Shown: positions 47,218 through 58,858, counted from the stretch's first letter. The stretch is 64,000 nt of DNA from Humulus lupulus (GCF_963169125.1 NC_084802.1:15066896-15130895); one strand, 5' to 3'. Numbers and translations are program-made. Notes: generated from the sequence alone by a model not told the origin.

Positions 47218-49147
47218 TGTTGAACGAAAAAAAGTAATAAAAAAATATAATAATATATTATTGTAAAAAAGGTGGTTCAGTCAAATTAGTGGAGAGGAGT
47301 ATCTCCACTTTTCTCTCCACCTTCCCACATTCCACTCTCACCACTCTTCACATAACGTAAAATAAAGTCTATTAAATGGGAAATAAATCAGACACAAAAG
47401 GAGAAAGGAAGAAGAAAAAAACTCTGCCAAAATTGTGTGAGAGATTACGAAAAAAAAAAACAAGAGAGAAATTAAGGAAGAAATACAGAAAGTTAAGATT
47501 TTCATCTTCAAGGATTTCTACAAAGTGAGTACTAAAGTTTGTCCCTATTTTCTTCTTGGTATTCCAAACATCTTTTATTTCTCAGTGATTTTTTTATTTT
47601 GTCTTTGGTCCACTTTGACCTAGGCTCAAAAAAGGTCTTTAAAAGTGAGATATAGCCAAAGGGAAAAGGGGGAAAATCTGATTTTTCCATGTTGTTATGT
47701 TATCCAAATCTCTCCTAAAATTATAATTGATTTTTATGTTGTTCATGGTCAACTTTGACCTAGGCTTTGCCAACAAAAGGTCTCCAAAAGTGAGATATAG
47801 CCATGAAAAGCATGATAAATCATAAAATTCATATCTGGTTATGTTGTCAAAATTTTCTTAAAAAAAATAAATTTTGCTAAACATTAAAATCAAGAAAACG
47901 AGTGTAGAAAATTTAGATAACCAAAATGGTTGTTGATCAAATTTTCCTACTCATCACGCAACGTCAAAAAAATAAAATGTATATATATATGTATGCCAAA
48001 ACATATGCAAAAATTTCACTTCCAGAAGAAATTTATATGCGTACACATACACATATATTCTATATACAATTGACAAGGGCTCCTTTAGAAAAAAGACTAC
48101 ACCAGTCAAACCATCAGTCACATCCTATAAATGTGATAAAAGACTACAAACATGAGAAAATGTTTGTATTTTGAGAAATGTTTATATGTGAGAAAATGTG
48201 AGAAAGGACTATAAAAGACTCACATGATATATATATATATAAAAACATTGATAAATTAAAATATTGGTCAAATAATCTCTTTATATATAAAATAAATTAA
48301 AAATGTATATATATATAAGGAGATTTCAAGACATAAAATTGTCACCAAAATGATAAAATTCTAAAACCATGCGAAATGGTATGAAATTTCCAAATCCCAA
48401 ATGAGTTCATCAAAATCAATTCAAAATGACGAAATATCATTCCAAAATTTCAAAGAGGTCATTAACCTCACAAAATCTCAAAAAATGGTAATTTTACCTC
48501 AAAATTAAAAGCGCACTAAAATTTAAAAGCCATAATAAAGGGTATCTCAAAAAGGGGTCACTCACCTCTTAATTATCAAAGCATCATAAAATCTTTAAAA
48601 ATTCCAGAACTACGTTAGACTTGATTCCTAAAAAGGGATACGTAGGCAACTTAGTTGCTAAGACTAAGTGCAGTCGCCAATACCGCAAAATGGTATAAAA
48701 ACACAAATCTCAACATTCCATAAAAGGTCATCCACCTAGGAATTTTTCCAAAATTTCAAATGGCAAAGAATTCCTGAAAATGGTCATATACCGGAATTCT
48801 TATATTCAAATTCTAAAATATCTCAATCCGAACTACAAGTGGCTTGATCTTTCACAAAGAAGGTATGTAGGCAACTCATTTAGCCAAAATTACTTAGTTC
48901 AGCTGCAATTCCAAATTCATCCAAGTTCTCCCTAAATTATTTCAAATTATTTAATATCATCGTAATTGGAATCAAAGGGTATTTCCTTTAAATAAAAGGA
49001 TTATAATTAAGAGGTTATTCTTATAATCTCGGATGGGTCGAACTTAAATAAATAAAGAAAATCTTATGCTATAAATTTGGCATAGGTGAAATTGTGTTTC
49101 ACATTTATTTATTTTTTATTTTCTAAATATGAAAATTTTGCCTAACA
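47218..49147 (+). mobile_element. 3' LTR of element C
   Basis: 1930 bp, TGTTGAACG to TTGCCTAACA, followed by gtaat. It lacks the 1.28-kb segment found in the 5' LTR; the junction reads gataaattaaaatattgg near 48250. Hairpin motifs lie at 48620-48674 and 48843-48907. The latter has two stem mismatches compared with the 5' LTR copy. Confidence 0.92.
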
Positions 49148-49152
49148 GTAAT

Positions 49153-50459
49153 ATCATTATCACTACTACTTTTCTTTTGTAACTCTTGTACTATCTTCAA
49201 AACTTTCTTTTTCAATGTATATATACATGTGTTGCTATTTAACTCTTATTCTACTGCATTTGAGGCCCTTTTGAGCCTGTATGATGGGGTTTGGTTGGTT
49301 CCCCTCTTTTATTTACCAGGCTGGAGGTCCTTTGGAGCCCATGTGAAAGGGTTCACTGGGACCTCTTTTGGTGCCTCTTGATTACTCTTATAATGATGTT
49401 TTGACCCCTTGGGTCCTAGCTATCCTTTTATATATTCTTGCGCGCACTTATTATTTTTTTGCGAGAAGCGTCCCTCTCGTCGTTATTCATAGTACTATTT
49501 TTGCAAGGGTCTCTTTTAGGACCCTTTTTGGCTAGACGGCTTGGTGGTCGCTCTAGACTTATTAGTGTTGTCACTATATATTTTTCTTTCGTAAGACCTT
49601 TTGGTCTCCTTGATGTTCACAAGGGTAGCTAATCCTTGTGAATCTAAGGGATGCCTTGCAAGGTCATCTCCCTATTTTTTGTATTTAAGGACTTCGCCTA
49701 AGGCCCCGATATAAGGAGTCCTTCTAGGACTTCCCATTAAAGGGTCCTCTTTAGGGTCATGGTCCCTTTTGGGGTCCTCCTGATGGAGGGCCCTTTTTAG
49801 GATTCTCCTGGTGTATAGGGTCCTTTTTAGGATCCTGGTGCAAGGGGTCCTTTTTAGGATCCTGGTGCAAGGGGTCCTTCTTTGGATTCTCCTGCTTGTT
49901 GCTTGCTTTATCTTCACGGGCCACTTCCTCCTGATGGAGGGCCCTTTTTAGGGTCCTCCTGATAGGGGGTCGTTTTTAGGGTCTTCCTAATAGAGGGCCC
50001 TTTTTTTTAAGATCCCCTGTTAGAGGGTCCTTTTTAGGATCCTCTTTTTAGGAGGGCAAGGGGTCCTTTTTAGGATCCTCCGTTAGAGGGTCCTTTTTAG
50101 GTTCCCATTGCTAGCTGCATGGTTTTGGGTCCTGTCCTACCCCCCAAGTGTTTGGTGAAATTTATTTCGGTAGGCACTTTGGCTGATGCCCGCATAGCGA
50201 AGAAAAGTGACACATGAAGTTGCAAACAGTTTCATTCATAGCATGCGGTTTACAACCAACCTTGTAAATAAAAGGGTTACATCTAACTAGGAGGTTATCT
50301 AGGTAGCCTCTTTGATTCTTACTTAATTAAGCTAAAACAACAAGGAACAAATTAAACACAGGTTCTTTTTGCACTTCGTGCCGAAGCCTCGCTGGTAGCA
50401 CTTCTCGAGATGATCCGTAACTCGTGCGTCCAACTTGTGTGGGTCTAATTTGTGTGGGT
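49153..50459. repeat. Non-coding part of B with degenerate ggtccttttaggatcc repeats
   Basis: From ~49640 to 50110 the word gggtcctttttaggatcc or close variants recurs about ten times, spaced 25-45 bases apart, often with cctcctgatggaggg. It contains many palindromic GGATCC and GGGCCC sites. No RT or integrase is found here, where pol would be expected on the - strand. The remaining DNA shows no gene. Confidence 0.6.
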
Positions 50460-52987
50460 CGCTCCTTCATACACAACCATGGCCATCGGTATGGACGGTT
50501 TGGTGGATGTACGGAGGGACATGTTATAGCATTGCCTCGCCTCCTTCTACTCCCCTTTCACGCATGCTACTCCCCCGGGGGTTGGGAATTTCATAGCCAG
50601 GTGATACACAGAAGTTATCGCCTTCTATTCTCTCAGAGAGGGTCTCCCTAATATTGCATTGAATGCTGAGGTGCAATCCACCACGACAAAGTTAGCCATT
50701 ACAGTGGTTTGCCTGGGTTGCTCCCCTATGGTGAGGGCTAATTCGATTGCCCCCAGGGGCTGCATCGAATCTCCCGTAAATCCATACAAAGACGTAGTGC
50801 AAGGCTTTAGGTGGCGGAGGCTCAATCCCATCTTTTCTAGCGCAGATCGATACAAGATGTCCACAGAGCTCCCGTTATCCACCAAGACCCGATGTACCCT
50901 CATGTTAGCAAGCTGGGCAGTTAGCACCAGGGGGTCATTATGTGGGAAATGCACCCCCTGCGCATCTTCTTCAATGAAAGTTATCAAGTCATTCTCGCCC
51001 TTGAAGCTCTTCGGGGGGAGTTGCTCCAAACTTAAAACGCAAGGTGGTGGTCTCCGTCTGGCCTCCTTGGCGTACTTGTCTCGCCCCTTCCTTGAATCGC
51101 CCCTGAATCCTGGTCCCCCAAATATAGTAATGACCTCTCCCTGTATTTCTGGGGCCACCTCCCGCGCCCGCGGCGAGGATGCTCCTTCTTCTAGCCTCTG
51201 GCTCTCCTTACGCACGTACCTGCCCAAGTGTCCCCTGCGAATGAGCTCCTCGATTTCCACCTTCAAATGGTTGCATTCCGCGGTGGTGTGGCCGACATCT
51301 TTGTGATACTGGCAATACCTGTTGGGGTCTCTTTTGGACCGGTCTTTTTTCATTGGCGGGGGCCTTTTGAAAGGGACCTGGTTTTCGTTCGCAACGAAAA
51401 TATGCTCCCTCGCATGGGTGAGGTCAATGTAAAAGGTGTAGGGGCCCTATAGGCGCTCCTCAGATCGTTGATGCTTCCGGGGTCGATCGCCTCTTGTTCC
51501 ATCATAAACCCCCTTCGTCTTTGCACCACTCGGGATGAAGGTTTCAGGGGCGATGGGCCCTTTCCGGCTTTGAGGTTCTCGTGACCATCCTCCACGCGAA
51601 TGTATTTTTGTGCCTGCTTGTAGAAATCATCCAAGTTTGTGACCTCCCTCTTGAGCATGTTATCCCATAACTTGCTGCATGGGTGTACTCCAGCTGTGAT
51701 GGCCATTTTCAGCTCTCGGCGGGTCAGGCTCCCTACTTTAGCTGCCTCCATATTGAACCTATGAATATAGTTCTTCAGGCTCTCTTTTTCTCCCTGCTTC
51801 ACATTTGCGAGGCTGGTGCCTGGCATCGTATAGTCGCACACGGCGTGGTGCTGCTGGAGGAACTCATCAGAAAGCTGTTGCCAAGATTTGATGGACCCCG
51901 GTCTAAGTCTTTCGAATCACTTGTACGCGGGCCCTTTCAAGGTGACGGCGAAGCAATGACATCTCGCCCAGCTACCAATTCCCCTCAGCTTTATCAAGTC
52001 GTTGAATGTATCTATATGGTATTTTGGATCCGTGCTTCCTTCGTAGGGGGTCATGTGGGGCTCTTTAAAGTTGGCAGGGAGCCAGATGGCCTGAATCTCC
52101 CTCACGAAGGGCGACTCATGGTCGAACTCTTCCTCAAAATCCTGACCGCCAGAGGCGGTGACAATCTTGCTTCGCATGCTCCTCATTTCTATGTCCAGGT
52201 CTTGCCTCCTCTTGCTTAAAGAGTCCCTCAAAGAGGACGGGTTAAGATCCGCCTTTCCCTTGCCCTCTCGAGGCGCCATAGGGGGCGTGGTCCTTTTACC
52301 CACCCTCTTTTTGTTGAGCTCCTCCCGTAAATCTGAGGGTGCTCTCTTAGAGGTGACCTCATCCTCGTTGCGATGGGCCGTGTTGGTCTTCGGATCTGGC
52401 TTCTGGGCCTGCTTCAGTGGCTCAGGATGTTCGCGTTGCTTCGTTTGGAAGGTGTTGCTAGTGGAGTGTTGGGTCCTCCCATCGTCTATTGGAACTGTGG
52501 TCTCTGCCCCCTCACGACCTTTCTCTTTTCTCTTGGGCAAGGTCACGCTTGACTTACCCTGCAATAGGTCATTCAGCACCTCTTGCATATTCTCCAGGGT
52601 GGTCTCCAACCTTTGGTTCTTACGGTGGAGCTCACGTATTGCTTCTTCATAGAATCGAGATTTCAAACTAGAGCTCACGGAATGGACCCGGGGATGCTTA
52701 TCGTGCCTGCGCGTAGAGGGGCCCGGGTCCTGCCGGCCGGAGTTCGGTACATGGGGTGGTCTAGGGAGCAGGAACTCGTTAGCATTTCCCGGTGGTGTTC
52801 TTAGAGGACTCTTTACAGGCGGGACACTCAGTGACGAGGCCTCTCTATCCTCGTGAATCTCAGGGTCCCTTGGGGGCTCCACACCTCTGGGTGGAGGGGG
52901 TTCCTTCATGGAGGCCTTCAGCTGGACTCTGGTAAGGTGGACCTCCACCTCTCGTGGCTCCCTGAGTCACTTTGAACGTCTTGGCAT
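50460..52987 (-). pseudogene. Gag and protease of element B, decayed
   Basis: Gag starts at 52987-52985 (MPRRSK), stops after six codons (TGA) and stays in frame from there to 51917. The N-terminus is Pro/Arg-rich, with a coiled segment near 52620 (EEAIRELHRKNQRLETTLEN). The gag core begins near 52060 (MTPYEGSTDPKYHIDTFNDL). TGA at 51917-51919 replaces a Trp codon; the core continues (KSWQQLSDEFLQQH, GEKESLKNYIHRFNMEA) until a shift near 51450. Then a zinc-knuckle-like NRYCQYHKDVGHTTAEC near 51310 and the protease active site VLVDNGSSVDILYRS near 50870 follow, ending FNAILGRPSL. Protease tail words continue to ~50460 (HLAMKFPTPGGVACVKGE). Confidence 0.85.
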
Positions 52988-53036
52988 TTCTTCTTGCTGG
53001 AAGTAATGGTAGAACAGTAGCTTGGAACTTAATTTC

Positions 53037-53054
53037 CCATAGACGGCGCCAAAC
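53037..53054 (-). promoter_or_regulatory. Primer-binding site of element B
   Basis: The - strand reads GTTTGGCGCCGTCTATGG directly after the LTR end TGTCAACA. TGGCGCC is a common plant LTR-retrotransposon primer start. It fixes B as a - strand element. Confidence 0.8.
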
Positions 53055-54037
53055 TGTTGACAGTGAGAACTCGTCAACTAAGTTAAGTTGGAAAGAATTG
53101 CAAGATCAAGATTATCAATAGAAAAAGCCTTAGAAATTCAAGTATCAACTCTAAGAACAATTGCAGAAGAACAATGGTGAAATCAGTTTTTCATTCACTA
53201 TGGTGCACTTGCTACAGTAAATTTTCCAACCCCCTTTCAGGTGGGGTTAGAGTTCATTTTATAGGGGGCTCTAATGGCCCTGGGTACATGGTGATCCAGA
53301 AGGTACACGAGTACACTAACAGGAGAGTGGCTCCAGGGGTAGTGGTGTCGGCTCTGGTACATGGTCAGAGTTCGTGGGAGCACCTCAGCTTTTGTACCTG
53401 GTAATGACTCCATTACTTGTCTTGTACGGGTGTCAGAGACGTGGTGGTGGTGTAGCCACTCCTCGTACTATTCCTAATTGCCACTACTTGTCGGGTACAG
53501 ATGTCAGGCCTGTCCCATGATCCTTGTAGGCATGTACGTACCCATTTAGAGGTACCTTGTTCGTATTCTTTTTGTCTCTTGTGGGCCACCTTGAACCCTG
53601 ACATCATGCACGCATGGCCTTACACCTAAAGGTTGCTGGGCCTCGCGTGGCCGAGGCTGGGTGATGACAGGCCTCGCGCCTGGGCACGGGCCGCGCTTGC
53701 GAGGCGCTGGGACGCTGGGCCTCACGTGGCCGAGGCTGTGCGCGAGACGGGCCTCGCACCTGGGCACGAGCCTCACTTGCGAGGCTCTGGGACGCTGGGC
53801 CTCGCGTGGCCGAGGCTGAGCATGAGACGCTCTTCGCACCTGGGCGTAGGCGAGGGCTTCGCATGGCCTCGCGTGGCCGAGGCGTGACACCGAGTTGGTG
53901 ACTATGCGGACATGGCCTCACGTGGGCGTGTTGAGAGCGAGGCGGGGCCTCGCGCCTGGGCATGGCCGAGCGAGGCGGGGCCTTACGCCTAGGCGCGTCT
54001 TGGATCTTTTACGGGCGCAGAATATTGAGCATCCACA
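53055..54037 (-). mobile_element. 5' LTR of element B
   Basis: 983 bp, sense strand TGTGGATGCTCAATATTC (54037) to CTCACTGTCAACA (53055). Nearly identical to the 3' LTR outside the GC-rich block, where it has three copies of a ~79-bp unit (from 53635, 53714 and 53794) instead of two. That accounts for the 79-bp length difference. Confidence 0.92.
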
Positions 54038-54042
54038 ATCAC

Positions 54043-55152
54043 CAATAAGAAACTTTAAGCATTAACTATACAAAATAATGCTTAAAACTAAAAACCATAA
54101 AAGTAAACTTTTTATCTCTTGTTGTTCTTGCTTAAGGTTTGGATCTTCCTATTAGCTTTAGCTCCTTCAAAACCTTTTCAATAGCTTTACCAACTCCCCC
54201 AACAACATATATAATCAGCTATTGAAAAATCTATGGTTAAAACCTTACAAGAGTCTAGTTTTTTGAACCTTTACCAAGGCTTAGCTTTCAAGCCTTCTTA
54301 GTGTTCTTGAGGTTGAAGATGGAGAGAAAAATTGATAGAGAGTTTTCAAATAAGATGAGAGTAATTGTTAGAGAGATAGGGTCAGATTGGGGGGGGGGGG
54401 GGGGGGTGGGGGCTTAGAAGGGCTTAGACTACTCTAAAATATCGTAAAACACTTGAGTATTTTTACTATCCACTTGCCCTTATCCCTAATATTTAAAATG
54501 GGATTTAAAACTTAATTAATTTTTTTCACACCATTTAAAACCCCACATGGCCGGCCACCTCTTTCTATATATTCATTTATATTATTATTTTATTTAATTT
54601 TTATTTTGATTTTTTATAAAGGTGAATCAATATTTCCTAAGAAGAAAAATCCAAATTGACTTTCTATAACCTTTTTCACTCTTATTAGCTTTTAAAAACA
54701 AACCTTAACACATAATAATTAAATTAAATGTCTCTCACATTTAATTTAATTAATCACACAATAAAATTTAACCTAAGGTCCATTCATGGAATAAACATAT
54801 TTCGGTAAAATTAAGCATTTAACACAAAATGCCCTAAAATTTCCATTTTCTCTCAGGTTTATTATTTTTTACCAAACTTTAATATTATGAATGTATTTTA
54901 TGCCCAAAATATATTTGCCATAGTATTTCATTTTATTTTCTGAGATTTTTACCCGATCAGGGTTTTCGTGTCGGTCCAAGACCGAAAGTCTTATCTTGAC
55001 TTTTGAATCACAAAATTCATAATTTGGCTAGAAATAACTCTTGGAAATAAATTCCAAACAAATATAATATTATTTAAAATAATATTCTTAACTCAGGGAA
55101 AAAAAATCCCGACCCGAGTCGTTTAAAGGTACCCGAAACGCAGGACGTTACA
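54043..55152 (-). mobile_element. L-family LTR copy 2, last segment
   Basis: Resumes after element B (caataagaaactttaagc, compare 17257) and ends gcaggacgttaca at 55152, so the sense strand starts TGTAACGTCCTGC. It holds a run of 18 G at 54389-54406. Together with 18048-20008 and 27764-28646 it makes a complete LTR of about 4 kb. No gene. Confidence 0.75.
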
Positions 55153-55629
55153 TCTCTGACCAACGAGGATTCATGTTGACACTCAAATCACCCTAAAAAG
55201 ATCAAATCGGTCATTAGGTAAGTAATAACTAAACCTCTTTCTGCCTGATGGTACATGATCATCAGATAACAAACATATGCAATGCTAATAAGCATGCCAT
55301 CACAGTACATATTAATTCATAGTGCTAATAAGCACCTCTTGATATCCATCAGCAAGTAACCATACATACAGACATATTGAAGTATTTTCACAAGTCTAAC
55401 TTAGCTAATAAGCATGTTCTTTTAATTCCTGCCAGTAATAATAATGCTAATAAACATTTTCCCCTGGCCTATAGACAAATAATAGCGCTAATAAGCGGTT
55501 CCCTTGCATCCACAAGAAGTAACGATGTTAATAAGTACGTTCTTTAATATTCATGCAGCAGTCAAAGGCCATGCCATATTAGAATATCTCATGCTTCCTA
55601 AACATGCACGCAGATAAGGCATTCATATC
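55153..55629 (-). other. Retroelement leader with small AATA-loop hairpins
   Basis: No gene. On the - strand it ends in an ATG at 55174-55172 with seven codons (MNPRWSE) cut off by the LTR at 55152; this may be a gag start. Upstream of it the word gctaataagc and variants recur six times (55282, 55322, 55402, 55444, 55485, 55525). At least four copies form a short stem around a constant AATA loop. It joins L copy 3 at 55629. Confidence 0.5.
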
Positions 55630-56531
55630 ATGTTTTCAAGACTTGCCAAGTTTTTATCTTGCAATAAGCAAAATTTTACATTTTACCTTAAGTTCCAAAA
55701 TCTCATTTTTGCACTAAGTGTGAAAACACTATTTTTCCCATTTTCAACTACATACTTTGTTAGTTCATAACTTGAAATTTACTTACCCAATTGTTACCAA
55801 ATTTTCCCAATTCCATTTTTGGTATACCTTTTAGGTATTTGTAAAATCTTAGGTCAAAATGAGCATTTTTTATTGGTGAAATTATTTCCCAACAATGAGG
55901 TAAAAATGACCTTATTTTCCAAGTCCTTATTTTTTCCAAACTTTGACACTTAGTAACTTTCATGCCGTTAAGTATTTTCTTACCAAATTTTACAGTAGAA
56001 TACTAGGTTATGCCAATAATATGTCCACAAAATTTTAGAAAAATCTAGGTTCATTTTCCCTATACAGTGGCTGTCCAAACTTTGTTCAAAAATTAAGAAT
56101 ACGAAAAAATAGTTTTTTGCCTAATCTTTGAAATAGCATAACTTAGTCATTTTTAAACATTTTTGAGTGTTTCAAAAGCTCAATTTTATGAAATAAATCT
56201 AATAAACATTAAGTACAATTAAATTTTACAAAATCAATATAAAGTGGATGCTTGACCCCTTGTAAGTCACAGCTCAAAACAACTTTTCTTTTAAGGTTTC
56301 TAACAAAACCCTTGGGGGATTTGGTCCCTATTTTCAAAAATCAACACACAAGCATCATAAAAATTATAAAACAACTACCATAACCTTATTACATCTCCAA
56401 TAAGAAACTTTAAGAATTAAATATACAAAATAATGCTTAAAAAAAAAAAAACCTACAACAAAATCATAAAAAGTAAACTTTTGACATCTTTGTTGTTCTT
56501 GCTTAAGGTTTGGATCTTCCTATTAGCTTTG
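55630..56531 (-). mobile_element. L-family LTR, copy 3, fragment
   Basis: Starts atgttttcaagacttgcc, matching 16482 in copy 1 and 27880 in copy 2, and runs parallel to them to gtttggatcttcctattagc. It is cut at 56531 by a + strand Tekay-like LTR. No gene. Confidence 0.7.
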
Positions 56532-57369
56532 TGTAGCATCCCAAATTTGCTAATAAGACTTAGGGCCTTGGTTAGCGTGCCTGGAGGGCAATAATTGAAT
56601 TATTTTGTTAATATGTGAATTTGATAATTATGTGATTTGAAATGCATGTTTAGGGGAATTAAATATGCATGTGGGCCCTATCTGGTTGCTAGGGGCGTAT
56701 TTGTAATTTTAGCCCACTGAGGGCATAAATGCAATATTTGTACATATATTATGATTGATACCACGTGTGAGTGGTGATATAATTGTGTGGCACAGTCCGA
56801 GACAGTCCTAGGGAGCAGTTTAGCCAGATAGTCACCGGTGGGAATAATTAGTGGTTAGTGACACTTTGGTAACTCGGGTAACTATAGGTAACTCTTGTGG
56901 CATTCTTACAAGAGGTTAAGGAAAAGTCTACCCTGCCCTTGAGGATTAGTTAGAATCTAAGTTAGAAGGGAGGGCAATTGGGTCATTTGGCTTAGGTAGT
57001 AGATAGACTTTGGCTGGGGAAAGTTTTGGTACGTTTTCTCATTTTGGCTTATACAAGGGTTGTGTTTGGGAGCTCTAGAGAGAACCAGAAACTAAGAAGG
57101 AAGGACCTCTGAATTTTTGTGGGATTAAGTGGAGAATCAAGCCAAGGAAGCTAGGGGTTGCTCTGCATATTTGAGGTAAGGATTTTAAGTGGTTATCTTG
57201 TGAAATTCAGCCAAGAATGTTATGGTTTGAGAGTTGAATTGTGTTTTGTCTTGTGGATTATTGGAGTGAAGTTCAGCTTGGAATTAGTGGATTTGAGCTT
57301 GGAATTGGATTGGAAAAGCAGCTCAAGGTCGAATTTCTACTTGAGGATAAAAACACCATTTAAATGTGA
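56532..57369 (+). mobile_element. 5' portion of a Tekay-like LTR, + strand
   Basis: Starts TGTAGCATCCCAAATTTGC and closely follows the first ~450 bases of the - strand LTR at 4113-5863 (words cttagggcct, ggcataaatgcaatattt, ccacgtgtgagtggtgata). It is interrupted at 57370-57378 by the insertion of a Mutator-like element. Its end was not located with confidence. Confidence 0.75.
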
Positions 57370-57378
57370 AATAAAATA

Positions 57379-58858
57379 GGGGTATTTGCGGCAATAATGC
57401 CTATATAGTTAAGTTTGTTGCACTTAAATGCTTATGTAAAAAAATTTGCGGCAATAATGCCTACCGTTAATATTTTGGTGCAACTGTTGGTCCCTAAGCC
57501 GTTAGGGGTATACAGGGTACACGTGGCACAACCCGATTGGGTTAAATTATTAAATTTTAAAAAAAATAAAAATATATATTTATGTTTTCTAATCTAAAAC
57601 AAAAAAAAACTAACCACTAACAAAAACTGATTTTTTTAATATCTTAATAACATTTCTAAAACTAATCTAAAACAAAAAAAAAAATCTAAAAATTCTTTAC
57701 CCATAAAATGTCCCAATTCTAATAACAATATAAACTAATTACAAATCTGGGTCACAAAGCTCCTCAGCAAAGATCAAAGCCACAAAACCTAGACCACGAT
57801 TTGCAGTCGATAATCACTATATCTGCACCCACACCTTTGCAGTCGGCACCAACAATCAGATTTCACGATCTGAGACATCGTGAACGACAATCTTCGAGAC
57901 CAATCCATGTACATCTATTGTTATTCAATGTCTAAAATACCCAAATTTATACAAGAACAATTTTCAATCTACAATCTTCTAAGAAGCCTTCAAAACTCAC
58001 AAAAATAAATGACAAGTAACAGATTCAAACAATTTCGAATAAAGAAAAATTAGATAGGGAAGGTTGCATATCTAGATAGAAAATGAAGCCTTCTACCTTG
58101 TCAAACCTGCTCCACCATCGACTCCTTCTCCCTAGTGCACGCAGATCTTACACACGACCCCCTTCAAACCTTTCCTCCCACGACCCCACGCTCGACCCCG
58201 TCGAAGTCCTTCGTCTTCAGTGCACACAAATCCGAAGCACGTTCTCTGTCGAAGCTTTTCCTCCCAGTGCACGCAGATCTAGCCGCGAGCTTCAACCAAG
58301 TTCGTTCCTAGCTTCATCACTGACACACGCAGATCCAACTTCAACCAAGGTTGTCCCCTGATTTGATATCGTCCTCCTCCAATGATGGCCTGCTGAAGAA
58401 CATGAAGAAGAAGCAGTTGAAGAAGATGAAGAAGCCCACTTTTACCCATCGGGAGAAAAAAGAAAATGAAATAAAAAGGTTATCCATTTGATTGGGTTTG
58501 ACTGATTTCTCTCATACTCCTCCAATTAACATGTCAAATAAATTTAATATTTTTAGATATTTGTATGTTTTAGATTATTTTTAGAAATGTTATTTAGATA
58601 TTAAAAAAAATCAAATTTTGTTAGTGATTAGTTTTTTTTTTTTTAGATTAGAAAACATAAATATATATTTTTATTTTTTAAAAATTTAATAATTTAACCC
58701 AATCAGGTTGTGCCACGTGTACCCTGTATACCTTTAACGGCTCAGGGACCAACGGCTGCACCAAAACATTAACGGGGCATTATTGCTGCCAAAAATTTTA
58801 CATAAACATTTAAGTGCAACAAACTTAACTAAATAGGCATTATTGCCGCAAATATCCC
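57379..58858. mobile_element. Mutator-like non-autonomous element, 1.48 kb, ~300-bp inverted repeats
   Basis: Ends: ggggtatttgcggcaataat on the left, and its inverse attattgccgcaaatatccc on the right. The inverted repeats extend ~300 bases (to ~57690, and from ~58550). The 9-bp flanks aataaaata at 57370-57378 and 58859-58867 are identical, the signature of Mutator-like transposition. There is no transposase. The inner ~760 bp contain a 92-codon frame at 58083-58361 with repeated words (gtgcacgcagatct) and a Lys/Glu-coding stretch near 58395-58440. These could be captured host DNA (a Pack-MULE), but I do not recognise them. Confidence 0.9.

Larger units (their letters stand above)
32757..49147 (+). 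mobile_element. Element C: Ogre/Tat-type gypsy retrotransposon with antisense PMD gene
   Basis: LTRs are 32757-35994 and 47218-49147; the target duplication gtaat is at 32752-32756 and 49148-49152. Order: 5' LTR, primer site, ORF1, gag, protease, RT, RNase H, archaeal-type RNase H, integrase, hairpin motifs, antisense PMD gene, hairpin, polypurine tract (gagggggcatc, 47207-47217), 3' LTR. An ORF before gag and two RNase H domains point to the Ogre branch of Tat. Most coding blocks are open and separated by single stops or shifts, so inactivation looks recent. At 16.4 kb it is large, as Ogre elements are. It is the youngest layer of the nest. Confidence 0.93.
28647..54037 (-). mobile_element. 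Element B: Tat-type gypsy element lacking RT and integrase, with antisense gene
   Basis: The - strand is sense. The 5' LTR is 53055-54037 and the 3' LTR 28647-29550; the target duplication atcac is at 28642-28646 and 54038-54042. Primer-binding site at 53037-53054, gag-protease at 52987-50460, then a tandem-repeat region, and on the opposite strand a large gene at 30162-32681. The polypurine tract is ACTGGGGGGCAAG (29563-29551). Element C (32757-49147) is inserted inside it. No RT, RNase H or integrase is visible, so B depends on other elements; it is a non-autonomous form or an old deletion. Without C it would be about 9 kb. Confidence 0.9.

Noticed and set aside
49640..50110. CRISPR-like array of short repeats
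   Set aside because: Repeats are degenerate, unequally spaced, in plant DNA and without unique spacers; they are simple tandem decay inside element B.
58083..58361. 92-codon frame inside the Mutator-like element as a gene
   Set aside because: Low-complexity, built on repeated gtgcacgcagatct words, with no domain; kept only as possible captured DNA.
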